From assembly GCA_964388575.1 (NCBI GenBank), contig CAYMAZ010000009.1:1-64000 (forward strand): a DNA stretch of 64,000 bases, written 5' to 3'. The notes below the pieces were generated by a model that worked only from the letters and a program-made list of their open reading frames with translations, ran no database searches and was not told the DNA's origin. Source of the DNA: CAYMAZ01 sp964388575. GTDB lineage: Bacteria; Bacteroidota; Bacteroidia; Bacteroidales; DTU049. Made by a program: the position numbers and the translations under genes. Positions within the stretch are counted from its first letter, which is position 1. Each line of letters starts with the position of its first letter. This document shows positions 18,097 through 28,101 of the stretch, piece after piece.

Positions 18097-19761
18097 TTAT
18101 TTTTTTACATTTATCTTTTTTTCTATTGTATTCACGAATCCATTTTCATTGCTTATACGACAAGTCAGCTTATGAGTGTCTTCATTTACAAACCAGACGA
18201 CATCAACTGTCTGACCTTCGTTTTGGATCTGAATTATTTTTCCTCCCTGAACATACCAGTTTGCAGAAATTTTCCCTTTTCCCTCAATTATAAATCGTGC
18301 GGTTTCATCACGGGCATCATACTCACTTTTACCTGCAAGAACCGAACTGTCAGCAGAAATGATATCAAAAAGAAAATCTCCCATATTTTCGAGAATGACG
18401 GTCATATTCTCATTCAGCTGATTGTCCTTTCCTATCTGTGGATCATGCCCTGCTCCAGGAAAAAGGATCAGTCTGGAATCCTTCCCGAGTTGTGTCATAT
18501 GTTCGTGTATTGAAACAGAGCCATATGTTTTTTTGCTGAAAAAAGATGAAAACTCTGCTCCCATATTTACAAAAGGATACTCATGACCGGCCGGAACAAT
18601 GTCATCAGCATCACCATGAAACAGCAACACCGGAGCATTATCGTTTCTGCTTATCATTGATGTATCTGTCAGTGCCCCCCACATGTTTATAACCCCACGT
18701 ACTGAAAATTTTTCTTTCAGATTATTTCCACTGCAATCCAGACATCCAAGATCTTCTCTTAATAAAAAGATATTTCCGGAAGCACTCTCAAAAGCTTCTT
18801 GTTGTTGCATAAAAGCTGTTTTTAGAGCAATAAACCCTCCGGCACTGTTTCCACCGACAAAAATATAATTCGGATCAATCCTGTATTTATCAGCATGGTG
18901 GACCAAATATCTTATTGCAGCTCGTGCATCCTGAACTGCACGATATATACATCTTTCAAGATAGACATAACCACCGGGAACAAACATGTATCCCAGCCGG
19001 TAATTAATGACAGCAACAACATACCCTTTTTTGGTAAAATCATCAACGATTGCACGCATTGTTCTCGTGTCCTTGTCTCCGATAATAAATGCTCCGCCGT
19101 GAATTAAAACCAGAAGTGGACGCCTGGCAACAGGGTCACCAACAGGTTCGTACAAGTCAAGAGACAAAGTCAAATCCTTCATCATCACATTCAGTGCGAG
19201 ACTTTTCCCAACTTCCAGTATGATAGCCGCATATTGCTCTACTCCAATTTTTTCAACAGGTTTTGATGTATAATACCCTCTGGCAGTAGCATAGTTCATT
19301 TCTGTTTTACGAACCTTATTAAAAGTGGGGGCATTGTATCTGGGTTTAATCACAGTCTGACGCAGAAAGGGTTCTTTAACCAATACATAATTGTTTGATT
19401 TTTTCCTTTTTCCGTAATAATATCGTACAGTATCTCCCTCAACAGAAAGAACACCCTTCGTTTTTAAAATATCCTGCTTTTCTGTAAATTGAATTTCAAC
19501 ATGCCGTTTGCAGGTTCTTCCTGAGAATGGAAAAACCTCAACAAGAGCGTTGTTTTGATGGATAAAATACTCTCCTTCAAGGATTGAATCAGCTCTGTGA
19601 AATTTCATATACAAAGTTCGATTATCTGTAATTTTTCCTGAGTAATATTGATCAAGCCTCAGTTCTGAATAATCATAATGAACTTTCTTACAGTTGCAGG
19701 CAATCATAATCAACAGAATAATGATTCCTGAAATCCTGAGCGTGTATTTCATTTTTTTCAT
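18097..19761 (-). CDS. Carboxylesterase-like alpha/beta hydrolase lipoprotein
   Basis: 554 residues. An N-terminal hydrophobic leader ends in a lipobox-like IACNCKK, so it is probably a lipoprotein. An unassigned ~165-residue beta-rich region follows, then an alpha/beta-hydrolase domain: oxyanion motif LIHGGAFIIGD, nucleophile elbow GGNSAGG (GxSxG), acid-loop candidate HGDADDIVP and histidine GAGHDP. This is the carboxylesterase type B / BD-FAE arrangement. The last ~70 residues (AKGKISANWYVQGG-like sequence) are PKD/Ig-like. The substrate is unknown; an ester in the periplasm or at the surface is likely. It lies directly upstream of mrdA on the same strand, but the 95-bp gap and a -7 box suggest separate transcription. 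Confidence 0.8.
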   Translation of the reverse strand: MKKMKYTLRISGIIILLIMIACNCKKVHYDYSELRLDQYYSGKITDNRTLYMKFHRADSILEGEYFIHQNNALVEVFPFSGRTCKRHVEIQFTEKQDILKTKGVLSVEGDTVRYYYGKRKKSNNYVLVKEPFLRQTVIKPRYNAPTFNKVRKTEMNYATARGYYTSKPVEKIGVEQYAAIILEVGKSLALNVMMKDLTLSLDLYEPVGDPVARRPLLVLIHGGAFIIGDKDTRTMRAIVDDFTKKGYVVAVINYRLGYMFVPGGYVYLERCIYRAVQDARAAIRYLVHHADKYRIDPNYIFVGGNSAGGFIALKTAFMQQQEAFESASGNIFLLREDLGCLDCSGNNLKEKFSVRGVINMWGALTDTSMISRNDNAPVLLFHGDADDIVPAGHEYPFVNMGAEFSSFFSKKTYGSVSIHEHMTQLGKDSRLILFPGAGHDPQIGKDNQLNENMTVILENMGDFLFDIISADSSVLAGKSEYDARDETARFIIEGKGKISANWYVQGGKIIQIQNEGQTVDVVWFVNEDTHKLTCRISNENGFVNTIEKKINVKK

Positions 19762-19820
19762 TTTGTTGTATTTTCCGCCGTAAAAATAAGAAAAATATTG
19801 CCCATATAAAAATCTCTGAT

Positions 19821-19828
19821 TATTTTTG
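19821..19828 (+). promoter_or_regulatory. -7 box for DHOD-like gene
   Basis: TATTTTTG, with a near-match ATTG at 19797-19800 (20-base spacer), lies 30 bases before the ATG at 19859. Confidence 0.5.
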
Positions 19829-19858
19829 CCTTATCATATCACCTAAAACAAAACAATT

Positions 19859-20845
19859 ATGAGTTTATTGCATACAAACTGGATGGGTCTTTCCCTTAAA
19901 TCACCAATCATTGCCGGAAGCTCCGGAATGACAAAATCTGTGGAAAATCTGATAGAAATTGAAAAAAATGGTGCAGGTGCTGTGGTTTTAAAGTCATTAT
20001 TTGAAGAACAGATCAGCAATGACATGAATAAAAACCTTGCAGAAGCCCATGATGCATCAGCGTATCCTGAAGCTTTTGATTACATCAGTAATTTTGCAAG
20101 AACAAGTGCCATAGATGAATATCTGACTCTGATTGAGAAAGCAAAAAATCATATTCAGATTCCGGTGATTGCAAGCATCAATTGTGTATCCAACTCTGAC
20201 TGGATTGAGTATGCCAAAAAGTTTGAAAAAGCCGGTGCTGACGGACTGGAACTGAATATTTTAATTTTACCTTCTGATTTTACAAGATCTCCTGATGATA
20301 TTGAAAAAACATATCTCAGCATCATTGAAAATGTAATCAAACATGTCTCTATTCCCGTTGCTGTCAAAATCGGTGAATATTTTACCAGTCTTGCAAAAAC
20401 CGTCATCACCCTGTCCTGGACCGGTGTAAAAGGAATTGTTTTGTTTAACAGAACATATTCTCCTGACATTAACATTGATACTTTGCAAGTTACTTCCACA
20501 AATGTATTCAGTACTCCCGAAGAAGTTGCACACCCAATGCGTTGGATTGCTTTGCTTTCAGACAAAGCTCACTGTGATCTTGCAGGATCTACAGGAGTTC
20601 ACAACGGTGAAGCAGCCGTTAAGCTTCTGCTTGCCGGTGCTTCTGCTGTTCAGGTGTGCAGCGTACTTTACAAAAAGAAACTTGGAGTGATTTCTGAAAT
20701 CAACACATTTATCACTGAATGGATGAAAAAACATAACTATACATCCATTGCCGATTTTAAAGGGAAGATGAGTTATAAAAACATCCCACATCCTGCTGCA
20801 TATGAAAGAGTGCAGTTTATGAAATACTTCGCCGGAATAGAATAA
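19859..20845 (+). CDS. Dihydroorotate dehydrogenase-like FMN protein
   Basis: 328 residues of the DHOD-like TIM-barrel family. N-terminal MGLSLKSPIIAGSSGMTKSV is followed by GAGAVVLKSLFEEQI. Later features are VIASINCVSN, GADGLELNI, VAVKIGEYF, GIVLFNR and the phosphate-binding STGVHNGEAAVKLLLAGASA plus VQVCS. These fit an FMN-binding oxidoreductase. Bacteroidota usually carry this protein in addition to a true PyrD, so a role in pyrimidine synthesis should not be assumed; the real substrate is unknown. It has its own promoter-like box and is followed 83 bp later by proline dehydrogenase on the same strand. Confidence 0.85.
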   Translation: MSLLHTNWMGLSLKSPIIAGSSGMTKSVENLIEIEKNGAGAVVLKSLFEEQISNDMNKNLAEAHDASAYPEAFDYISNFARTSAIDEYLTLIEKAKNHIQIPVIASINCVSNSDWIEYAKKFEKAGADGLELNILILPSDFTRSPDDIEKTYLSIIENVIKHVSIPVAVKIGEYFTSLAKTVITLSWTGVKGIVLFNRTYSPDINIDTLQVTSTNVFSTPEEVAHPMRWIALLSDKAHCDLAGSTGVHNGEAAVKLLLAGASAVQVCSVLYKKKLGVISEINTFITEWMKKHNYTSIADFKGKMSYKNIPHPAAYERVQFMKYFAGIE

Positions 20846-20928
20846 TTCTGTCAATTTCTGTTTCTTTCATGCTTTTCCTAAACAACCTGAATTTGTTACT
20901 TCCTTCTTAATATAAAATCATTCTCAGC

Positions 20929-22101
20929 ATGAACCCTGACTTTTCAAATACGGAAAAAGCTTTCAGGCATTTGTCCGACAAAGATCTTAAAAGAGCATTG
21001 TTTCTTTTTTCATTTATTACAAAACCTTTCTGGGTAAAAACCGGAAAACTCTTGGTCTCCCTTGCTCGTTTTCTTTATATTCCATATGGTTGGGCAGTAA
21101 AGAAGAATGTTTTTGCACATTTCTGCGGAGGCGAAACCATGGATAAATGTGTTCCAACCATTGAGAAGCTTGCCTCAAATAACTGTTATTCAATTTTGGA
21201 TTATTCAGCTGAAGGGCTTCAGGGTGAAGAAAATTTTGATGCAGTATGTGGTGAGATTCTTGGCACAATTGAGTTGTCACAGAAAAACAACAACATATCA
21301 TTTGGCGTATTCAAATTTACAGGAATGGCGGAATTCTCTGTCCTCGAAAAGGTGTCATCAGGAGGTCCGATGAGCAGTGACGAACAAAACAGCTGGAATA
21401 ATGCACTGAAACGTGCTCTAAAAATTATCGAAGCCGGATCAGAAGCCGGCCTTCCGGTTTTTGTTGATGCTGAAGAAACCTGGATTCAGCCAGCAATCGA
21501 TTCAATGATTGAAAGCATGATGCTCCGATTTAACAAAGATTCTGCTCTTGCTTTTACAACAGTTCAGATGTATCGTAAAGACGGAGTTCAGAAAGTTCAG
21601 AAGTTAATTGAACATGCAAAAATATATGGATACGTTTCAGGTGTAAAATTAGTGAGAGGTGCATATATGGAAAAGGAAAGGGAAAGAGCATTAAAACACG
21701 GATATCCTTCTCCAATACATCCTACAAAAGCAGAAACAGACAAGGCCTTTAATGATGCTGTCGAATTGTGTATTGAAAATATCCAACACATCCATTTGTG
21801 CATTGCCACTCATAATGAAAGAAGTTGTTCACTTGCTGTGGAAAAAATGCAAAGCAGAAATTTGAGCCCTGAAGATCAGAGGGTATGGTTTGCACAATTA
21901 TATGGTATGAGCGATCATATTACATTTAATCTTGCAGGCTTGAATTACAGAACAGCAAAATATTTGCCCTATGGTCCCGTTCAGAAAGTTATGCCATATC
22001 TGATCCGGCGTGCAGAAGAAAATTCATCTGTAAGAGACCAGTCAAACCGTGAAATTGAAAATTTCAGAAAGGAGATTTCAAGAAGAAAATCGATGCATTA
22101 A
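20929..22101 (+). CDS. Proline dehydrogenase (PRODH domain)
   Basis: 390 residues, a stand-alone PRODH without the aldehyde dehydrogenase half found in PutA. Family motifs are GVFKFTG, PVFVDAEETWIQPAID, the substrate/FAD loop VKLVRGAYMEKERERA, HLCIATHNERS, the FAQLYGMSDHITFNLAG-like segment and the C-terminal YGPVQKVMPYLIRRAEEN. The enzyme oxidises proline to pyrroline-5-carboxylate and passes electrons to the quinone pool at the inner membrane. No pyrroline-5-carboxylate dehydrogenase is present in the window. It follows the DHOD-like flavoprotein on the same strand, but no functional link is evident. Confidence 0.9.
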   Translation: MNPDFSNTEKAFRHLSDKDLKRALFLFSFITKPFWVKTGKLLVSLARFLYIPYGWAVKKNVFAHFCGGETMDKCVPTIEKLASNNCYSILDYSAEGLQGEENFDAVCGEILGTIELSQKNNNISFGVFKFTGMAEFSVLEKVSSGGPMSSDEQNSWNNALKRALKIIEAGSEAGLPVFVDAEETWIQPAIDSMIESMMLRFNKDSALAFTTVQMYRKDGVQKVQKLIEHAKIYGYVSGVKLVRGAYMEKERERALKHGYPSPIHPTKAETDKAFNDAVELCIENIQHIHLCIATHNERSCSLAVEKMQSRNLSPEDQRVWFAQLYGMSDHITFNLAGLNYRTAKYLPYGPVQKVMPYLIRRAEENSSVRDQSNREIENFRKEISRRKSMH

Positions 22102-22444
22102 CATATCATTTTTGTTACTGATAAACATTCATATTCTACTCTAACATTACTGAATGTTCGCAATAAATATTGTTCATTTTAACAGGCAAACTCAATTCTC
22201 TTTATGAAAATATCTGTACATAAAAATCATCTTTCTAAATTTTATTGTTAATGTAAGTTTTAAACAACTGATTATCTGGATCATAATCAAATTCACATTT
22301 GATTGTTAAAAACTTTCTTGTTTTTTGGTTGAATTTTTTTGAGGATTTGTAGTATTTTCGTAAAATAAATCATATGTGTGTTGATCTATTTTAGATTAAT
22401 ATGTGTTTATTCTGTTGTAATTAAACCCCTAAAACAATACAATT
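22102..22444. other. 343-bp AT-rich intergenic region
   Basis: Noncoding on both strands as far as I can see. The only signal is TATTTTCG (22353-22360), a weak -7-like box about 85 bases before the next gene. No RNA fold, repeat or terminator stands out. Confidence 0.6.
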
Positions 22445-25294
22445 ATGAAATCACTTTTATCATTGAATGGAAAATTTAAGGCAATATTGCTTTTACTTAT
22501 TTTTTCTCTTTTCTGCATCAGCAATGTGTTGAGTCAGTGTTTGAATTTAAGTTCATTTGGAACAGCAACAGCACCAACAACAGCCGGACAAACAGTTACG
22601 ATCACAAGCTGTGCATATGCTGGAGAGTATTCGACAATCAACAGCGTGATGGCAAACACCAGCTACATTTCAAATGCCACAGGAGGAACCGGTAATTATC
22701 TCACAATTAGACAGGGAACGCCTGGTGGTGCTGTTATTGCACACGGTCCTGCACCTTTATTCTGGACTTCTACAGTTGCGGGTACATATTATCAGCACAT
22801 AAACACAAATGCCGGATGTGGCACAGACTCAGATTGCCATATTCAAATGATTACCAAAGACGGATGTACAAACAGTACAGCATATTCAACTGTAACAGCT
22901 CCTGCGCCTGGCGTATTTACACAAATTTCCACATGTACTTTTGCAGGTGAATATAATACAATCAACTCTGTCACTGCAGGAGCGGTTTATATTTCTACAT
23001 CAACGGGAGGAACAGGCAATCATATTACAATACGTCAGGGAACATTCAACGGACCTCTGATTGCTGCAGGCATTTCTCCCCTGCAATGGACAGCAACCGC
23101 AGCAGGAACATATTATATGCATATCAACACCAATGCTAATTGTGGTATCGAAAGCACCTGTCATACCACCACTATTGAAGGAGTGATTGGTTGTGATTAC
23201 AATGTTCCCTATAGCGGAAACAACAGCATCACAGTAAATAGCGGGTTCATATGCGACCATGCAGGATGGGGAAATTTATATAATAATGATGCTAACGGCT
23301 ACACTGTAATAAATCCAGCTAACCCGGGAGAAATGGTTGTCTTGACATTTACACATTTTGAACTGGAGGGTTGCTGTGATTATGTGAGAATATATGATGG
23401 GCAAGGTCTGACAGGAAATATGCTTTTTTCAGGCAACGGCAGTACTTTACCTCCTGTCACAACATCAACAACCGGGCCTCTTACAATTCAGTTTACTTCA
23501 GATTTAAGTGTTGTTTACCAGGGGTTCAGAGCAGAAATTTCCAATATTGCTGTTCCTCCGGGTATTCCTCTCAGTTTGGCAGCTGTTACAACCGGTTATA
23601 ATACTGCTACAATATCATGGAATCCAGGATCCCCAGCAGGTAACTATTACAGCTGGGAAATTCGAAGATCGTCAGATCAGGCCGTTCATGCCTCAGGAAA
23701 TACAATAGCAAACCACGTTGCTGTAACCGGGCTTGAATGTGGAACAGATTACTATTTCAGAGTCAAAGCAGCATCAAGTTTCACCGGATTGTCTTCCGCA
23801 TGGAGCAGTAATTCAAGTGTTTTCACAACTAATCCCATTGATGCCCCAAACAATGTGACTGCAACACCTTCAACAATTTGTGAAGGCGAATCATCAAATC
23901 TGAATGCAGTTTCAACCGGAAATTCAATTTACTGGTACGAAACAGCTTCGGGGGGTATTGAAATTGCAACAACTGCAAGTGGTGATGATTACCCAGTAAC
24001 CCCATCAATGACGACAACCTACTGGGCTGAAGCACAGTCAACCGGACTTTCACCACATCAACTTTACACAAATTTGACATCAAATAATCAATTTAGCGGG
24101 AACTTTTTTGATGTGGAGAACATTTCTGATAACGATGTTACTATTACTGCTTTTGATATTAACACAAGTGATACAGGACCCTATACTGTTCACGTGTATT
24201 ACAGAACAGGCACCTGTGTTGGAAACACTAACAATGCAACCGGATGGGTATATGTTGGGGCGCATAATACGACAGGAGCAGGATTAAACAATCCGACCTC
24301 AGTGCCATTAAATTCTCCTGTTACAATACCTGCAGGACAAACTATTGCTTTCTTTTTGTCAGGATCAAACTGGCATTACATAAATGGGATGGCTGTTGGA
24401 AACACATGGGTTGCTGATGAAAATCTACATATCAAAGAAGGGTATGGATATGATGTTGTTAATGGTTTTACCGGAATGACTTTTTCCCCCAGAAATTTCA
24501 GCGGTACCATTTATTATGATGCTTTGCCAAATAAAAAATTTAATGTTGGACCTGTTGATCCTTTATTTGGCACTTACGATTCTCAAAATTTCAATGCTCA
24601 GTCAAACATTTTTGACGTTTTGCATCCTGACGGAATTACGATCAGCAATGTGGATATATATTTCACAGCTCCGATTGATAGTAGTTTTTCTATCATCCTT
24701 ACAGACAATTCATCAAATATCCTTGAAACATATTCAGGTCTGATTACTGTGACTGGCGGCCCTGCCCAAACTGTTCCGTTAAACTTTTATGTTCCTCAGG
24801 GCACAGGGTACACGTTGAATTTTTCAAACAACCCGGGATCCATGAGAAACGATGCCGGAGCTACATTTCCATACATTGTACCAGGAGTCATTTCAATAAC
24901 CGGTAATACCTTTAACCCTGATTACTATTACTGGTTCTACAACTGGATGGTTAAAATCCCTTCTGAACCATGTGTTTCTACAACAAGAACCCCTGTCACG
25001 CTGACAGTCCTGGATTGCACTTCTGTGAATTCATTTGAATCTTCTGAAATGATTACTGTTTTTCCGAACCCTGTTAAAGAACAGCTCACAGTAAAAATTA
25101 TGACTCAGAATACTGCAGATTGTGTCTGGGTTTTAATTGATATGAACGGAAGAACTGTTCAAACCGGATTTGAGAAATTATCTGCAGGAGAAAATTTGAT
25201 TGAGATTCAAACTGAACAGCTCAACACAGGTGCGTATATGCTGAAATCTGAGTTCAGCGGAATGGTTCATTACAGTCGCATTATCAAACATTAA
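22445..25294 (+). CDS. Large modular T9SS cargo with CUB and FnIII domains
   Basis: 949 residues. A signal peptide (LLLIFSLFCISNVLS) precedes two tandem copies of a ~100-residue module, at about 30-130 and 140-240. Each has a Cys-xxx-AGEYxTINSV core and ends at HINTNAxCG. A CUB-like domain follows (CDHAGWGNLYNNDANGY, GCCDYVRIYDGQGL), then fibronectin type III (PPGIPLSLAAVTTGYNTATI to SVFTTNP) and an Ig-like module (STICEGESSNLNAVSTGN). The end is a type IX sorting domain: ITVFPNPVKEQLTVKI, DMNGRTVQTG, GAYMLKSE. It is a secreted, cell-surface or extracellular protein; modules of this kind usually bind glycans or proteins. No catalytic residues are recognised. A strong terminator follows. Confidence 0.8.
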   Translation: MKSLLSLNGKFKAILLLLIFSLFCISNVLSQCLNLSSFGTATAPTTAGQTVTITSCAYAGEYSTINSVMANTSYISNATGGTGNYLTIRQGTPGGAVIAHGPAPLFWTSTVAGTYYQHINTNAGCGTDSDCHIQMITKDGCTNSTAYSTVTAPAPGVFTQISTCTFAGEYNTINSVTAGAVYISTSTGGTGNHITIRQGTFNGPLIAAGISPLQWTATAAGTYYMHINTNANCGIESTCHTTTIEGVIGCDYNVPYSGNNSITVNSGFICDHAGWGNLYNNDANGYTVINPANPGEMVVLTFTHFELEGCCDYVRIYDGQGLTGNMLFSGNGSTLPPVTTSTTGPLTIQFTSDLSVVYQGFRAEISNIAVPPGIPLSLAAVTTGYNTATISWNPGSPAGNYYSWEIRRSSDQAVHASGNTIANHVAVTGLECGTDYYFRVKAASSFTGLSSAWSSNSSVFTTNPIDAPNNVTATPSTICEGESSNLNAVSTGNSIYWYETASGGIEIATTASGDDYPVTPSMTTTYWAEAQSTGLSPHQLYTNLTSNNQFSGNFFDVENISDNDVTITAFDINTSDTGPYTVHVYYRTGTCVGNTNNATGWVYVGAHNTTGAGLNNPTSVPLNSPVTIPAGQTIAFFLSGSNWHYINGMAVGNTWVADENLHIKEGYGYDVVNGFTGMTFSPRNFSGTIYYDALPNKKFNVGPVDPLFGTYDSQNFNAQSNIFDVLHPDGITISNVDIYFTAPIDSSFSIILTDNSSNILETYSGLITVTGGPAQTVPLNFYVPQGTGYTLNFSNNPGSMRNDAGATFPYIVPGVISITGNTFNPDYYYWFYNWMVKIPSEPCVSTTRTPVTLTVLDCTSVNSFESSEMITVFPNPVKEQLTVKIMTQNTADCVWVLIDMNGRTVQTGFEKLSAGENLIEIQTEQLNTGAYMLKSEFSGMVHYSRIIKH

Positions 25295-25314
25295 AGACTT
25301 TTCCAAATCAGAAC

Positions 25315-25352
25315 AAAAAAAGGCAATGTTGAAGTTAACATTGCCTTTTTTT
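25315..25352 (+). terminator. Bidirectional rho-independent terminator
   Basis: AAGGCAATGTT (25320-25330), 6-base loop, AACATTGCCTT (25337-25347), with A and T runs on either side. It serves the T9SS cargo gene and probably also the convergent thiolase operon. Confidence 0.9.
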
Positions 25353-25371
25353 CGTTTTACTCTGAGAAAAA

Positions 25372-26613
25372 TTAACCAATCTTTTTGTAGACAATTGAAA
25401 CCAGTGTTTTATCGTCGCCACCCATATTAATTGTGAGTCCATAGGGGCGATCTGAGGGGATGTTGATTTGATTTGCTCCTGCTTTCCCCGTAAGTTGTTC
25501 CCAAATTGTCACAGCCTGATGAACACCTGTTGCTCCGGTTGGATGTCCCCAACCCATCAGTCCGCCTGTAGTATTAAAAGGCACTTTCCCTTCACGGGTT
25601 GTATGTCCATCACTGACAAATTGAGGTCCTTTTCCATACTCAGCAAATCCAATGGCTTCCACAGCCATAATACCTGCAATTGAAAAACAGTCATGACATT
25701 CTACTGTTGCAATCTGTTCCCTGGTAATTTCTGCCATATCAAGGGCTCTTTTCACTGCCGTAACTGTCGTTTCAAGTTTTGTTGGATCAGCAGGATTTTT
25801 TGTTATATCGTTTTCAGCAATTCCGATTCCGATAATTTCCACAGCATCTCTTAAGGGTATTCCGCATCTTTTGAGTCCTTCTTCTGAAACAATTGCAATT
25901 CCTGAGGCACCATCTGATACTTTTGAACAATCGAAAACATTCAGATGATCAACAAATGATCTGCCGTTTGGCTTTGTCAAGCCCACTGCCAACAGGTCTT
26001 TTGTTGTATTATGATACTCCTGTGCTGTGGAACACAATCGAGCATTTTCAATTGCATTTTTATACCAGGTTGCCATGGCATGTCGGGTATAGTCATAGCC
26101 GAATTTTTCGTAATACACTCCGGCTCTGTCACTGAATTTACCGGGGAAAAAATGGGCATGTCCTGTTTTACGTTCCTTTGCCCAACCGGCAGCTGCCAGA
26201 ATATCAGCACCATAAACGGCTTTCACTGAATTCTGCACTTCAACACCCAGTGTCAAAACAACATCTGCAGTTTCGGCAAGAACTGATTTTATTCCATTTG
26301 CCAATGCAAGTGCTCCTGAGCCACATGCTCCTTCAACTCTGACAGCAGGTTTAAACTTTAAGCCTTCGTCTATATATGGAAAAAAGCCTGCCAGGTTGCC
26401 CTGTCTGTTGTAGCGCGCAGCAATAAAATTGCCAACCACGCATTCATCAACTTTGTCTGCTCCACCAATTTGCTTTAAAACACCCTGTCCGGCTTCTTTC
26501 ATATAATCTTCAAGATCAGGACGCGGCTTTTTGGGATGAAACTCCTTTCTGCCGGAACCCATTGATATTGTATTGTAGCCGGCAACCATAAAAACTCTTT
26601 TTCTTATTTTCAT
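25372..26613 (-). CDS. SCP2-type thiolase / acetyl-CoA acyltransferase
   Basis: 413 residues of the thiolase superfamily, closest in pattern to the SCP-x/SCP2-thiolase type. The nucleophile is the Cys in VEGACGSGALAL. The catalytic His lies in GWGHPTGATG, and NMGGDDKT replaces the C-terminal CxGGGxG of classical thiolases. It would split 3-ketoacyl-CoA with CoA (or condense acyl-CoAs). Third gene of a minus-strand operon: crotonase, 3-hydroxyacyl-CoA dehydrogenase (21 bp upstream), then this gene, which together cover the last three steps of a beta-oxidation spiral. Confidence 0.85.
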   Translation of the reverse strand: MKIRKRVFMVAGYNTISMGSGRKEFHPKKPRPDLEDYMKEAGQGVLKQIGGADKVDECVVGNFIAARYNRQGNLAGFFPYIDEGLKFKPAVRVEGACGSGALALANGIKSVLAETADVVLTLGVEVQNSVKAVYGADILAAAGWAKERKTGHAHFFPGKFSDRAGVYYEKFGYDYTRHAMATWYKNAIENARLCSTAQEYHNTTKDLLAVGLTKPNGRSFVDHLNVFDCSKVSDGASGIAIVSEEGLKRCGIPLRDAVEIIGIGIAENDITKNPADPTKLETTVTAVKRALDMAEITREQIATVECHDCFSIAGIMAVEAIGFAEYGKGPQFVSDGHTTREGKVPFNTTGGLMGWGHPTGATGVHQAVTIWEQLTGKAGANQINIPSDRPYGLTINMGGDDKTLVSIVYKKIG

Positions 26614-26634
26614 ATGTTTTTTCCTCCTGTTGAT

Positions 26635-27969
26635 TTACAGATAATTATTAATGGGCCCATATGCATGAAAAAAACCGGTGAGTAACACCGTGTTCACATC
26701 TTCCGGAGTAAAGGCGACCTTGTCTGCAACAAGCTTTTCTCCGATTTGCTTTGAACGTTTCTGATATGCAACGGCCAAAAGTGCTCCGGTTGTTTGCATG
26801 TTTTTCATCTCACCGAAATACGCAGTCAACATTTCATCTTTTGAACGATTACCAACCACTGATTTCCATGGTTGATGTCCGGATGGTAACGATCCCAGTT
26901 TCTCATCACACTTTGCTGCAAAGCTTTCAATTGCAATATATGCCTTGGTTTGAGGATCCCAAATTGCAACAGGGCGACCTTTTTCATATTTCAAAAATCC
27001 ATCTTTCTGAGAGCCGTCAAAATTCTGTCCGCCTTTTACTCCCATTTCCATGAACCTGTCAAGGAGCGGGCTATGAATTTTTTCATCTTTGACATGAGGC
27101 TCCATCACGTTCATAATGAATTGACAAACGTCAATTCCAACATAATCTATAAGTTGGAAAATACCCATTGGGCGAATGAGGAAATCCTGACTTACTTTAT
27201 TAATCATATATACTGCTTCTACAAATGGTATTTGTTCAGCAAGTTTTACTGCTTCGCCCATACCGTGAAGCGCATCACGCATAAAGTGTCCGTTACCAAT
27301 AAAACCTGCGACATCATGAGAGGGGACTTCAATTTTACGCATAGACTTGATGAATGTCGTGACAAATTCAGATAACTCGGGTTTTGAATGATCTGATCTG
27401 ATCACCTCAACAAGCTTCTGAACCGCAGGCGGATTGTAAAAATGAACTCCAAGAATACGGCCATTCAAACCTGCTTCTTTATCAAGATACGTAATTGGAA
27501 TGGAGGAAGTATTGGTGAAAAACCATGGCTCATTTGGATTGTTTCGATTTATCTGCGAAAACAGACTGATCTTCAGATCTGGTTTTTCACTTGCAGCTTC
27601 AAAAATGATATGTGATTCGAATGCAGATTCCAATGTTGTCACCGGACGAACGATGGCCAATACATCATTCACATACTGTGTCAGAATCTCTGAATTATCT
27701 ATCAGGTCAGCCCTGTCAGCATACAATTGTCGCAGAACGTTGATTTTCCGCTCTGCAGCCTTAAGAACCTGCTCCCGTAAATATTTCATCAATCCGGACA
27801 AAGCATGCTGTGAAACATCGAGAGCATACAGAATAAACTGTTTGTCTCTGTTCTCGGGTCTGAGACTGAGATCAGTCATTTCCATTGATGTGAGCAGTAA
27901 AATTCCGCTTCCCATTTTTCCGGCAGCACCGATCACTGTGACATTTTGAATTTTTTCCAAGTAGTTCAT
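26635..27969 (-). CDS. 3-hydroxyacyl-CoA dehydrogenase
   Basis: 444 residues. The NAD-binding motif near the N-terminus is VIGAAGKMGSG, where the first GxG of a Rossmann fold reads GAAG. The HAD signature continues with FEAASEKPDLK, FFTNTSSIPITYLD, GVHFYNPP and a C-terminal helical domain (RPMGIFQLIDYVGIDVCQFI). It oxidises 3-hydroxyacyl-CoA to the 3-keto form using NAD. It is longer than the ~280-residue monofunctional type but lacks a crotonase domain; that activity is supplied by the gene upstream. The gap to the crotonase gene is 174 bp and contains a perfect palindrome. Confidence 0.85.
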   Translation of the reverse strand: MNYLEKIQNVTVIGAAGKMGSGILLLTSMEMTDLSLRPENRDKQFILYALDVSQHALSGLMKYLREQVLKAAERKINVLRQLYADRADLIDNSEILTQYVNDVLAIVRPVTTLESAFESHIIFEAASEKPDLKISLFSQINRNNPNEPWFFTNTSSIPITYLDKEAGLNGRILGVHFYNPPAVQKLVEVIRSDHSKPELSEFVTTFIKSMRKIEVPSHDVAGFIGNGHFMRDALHGMGEAVKLAEQIPFVEAVYMINKVSQDFLIRPMGIFQLIDYVGIDVCQFIMNVMEPHVKDEKIHSPLLDRFMEMGVKGGQNFDGSQKDGFLKYEKGRPVAIWDPQTKAYIAIESFAAKCDEKLGSLPSGHQPWKSVVGNRSKDEMLTAYFGEMKNMQTTGALLAVAYQKRSKQIGEKLVADKVAFTPEDVNTVLLTGFFHAYGPINNYL

Positions 27970-28101
27970 AATTTGTGATTTATATTTTGATTGTCAATTT
28001 ATTATTTTCATTATTCTTTTGCGAAAAAACCATCGTATGGATTATATGGTTGAAAATATGTGTGTTTTTCATTCTTCATAACAACAAAAATGGCTGATTT
28101 T

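Noticed and set aside
27500..27949. 149-residue antisense ORF in the 3-hydroxyacyl-CoA dehydrogenase gene
   Set aside because: Opposite a clearly conserved enzyme domain, with no start context or family match.
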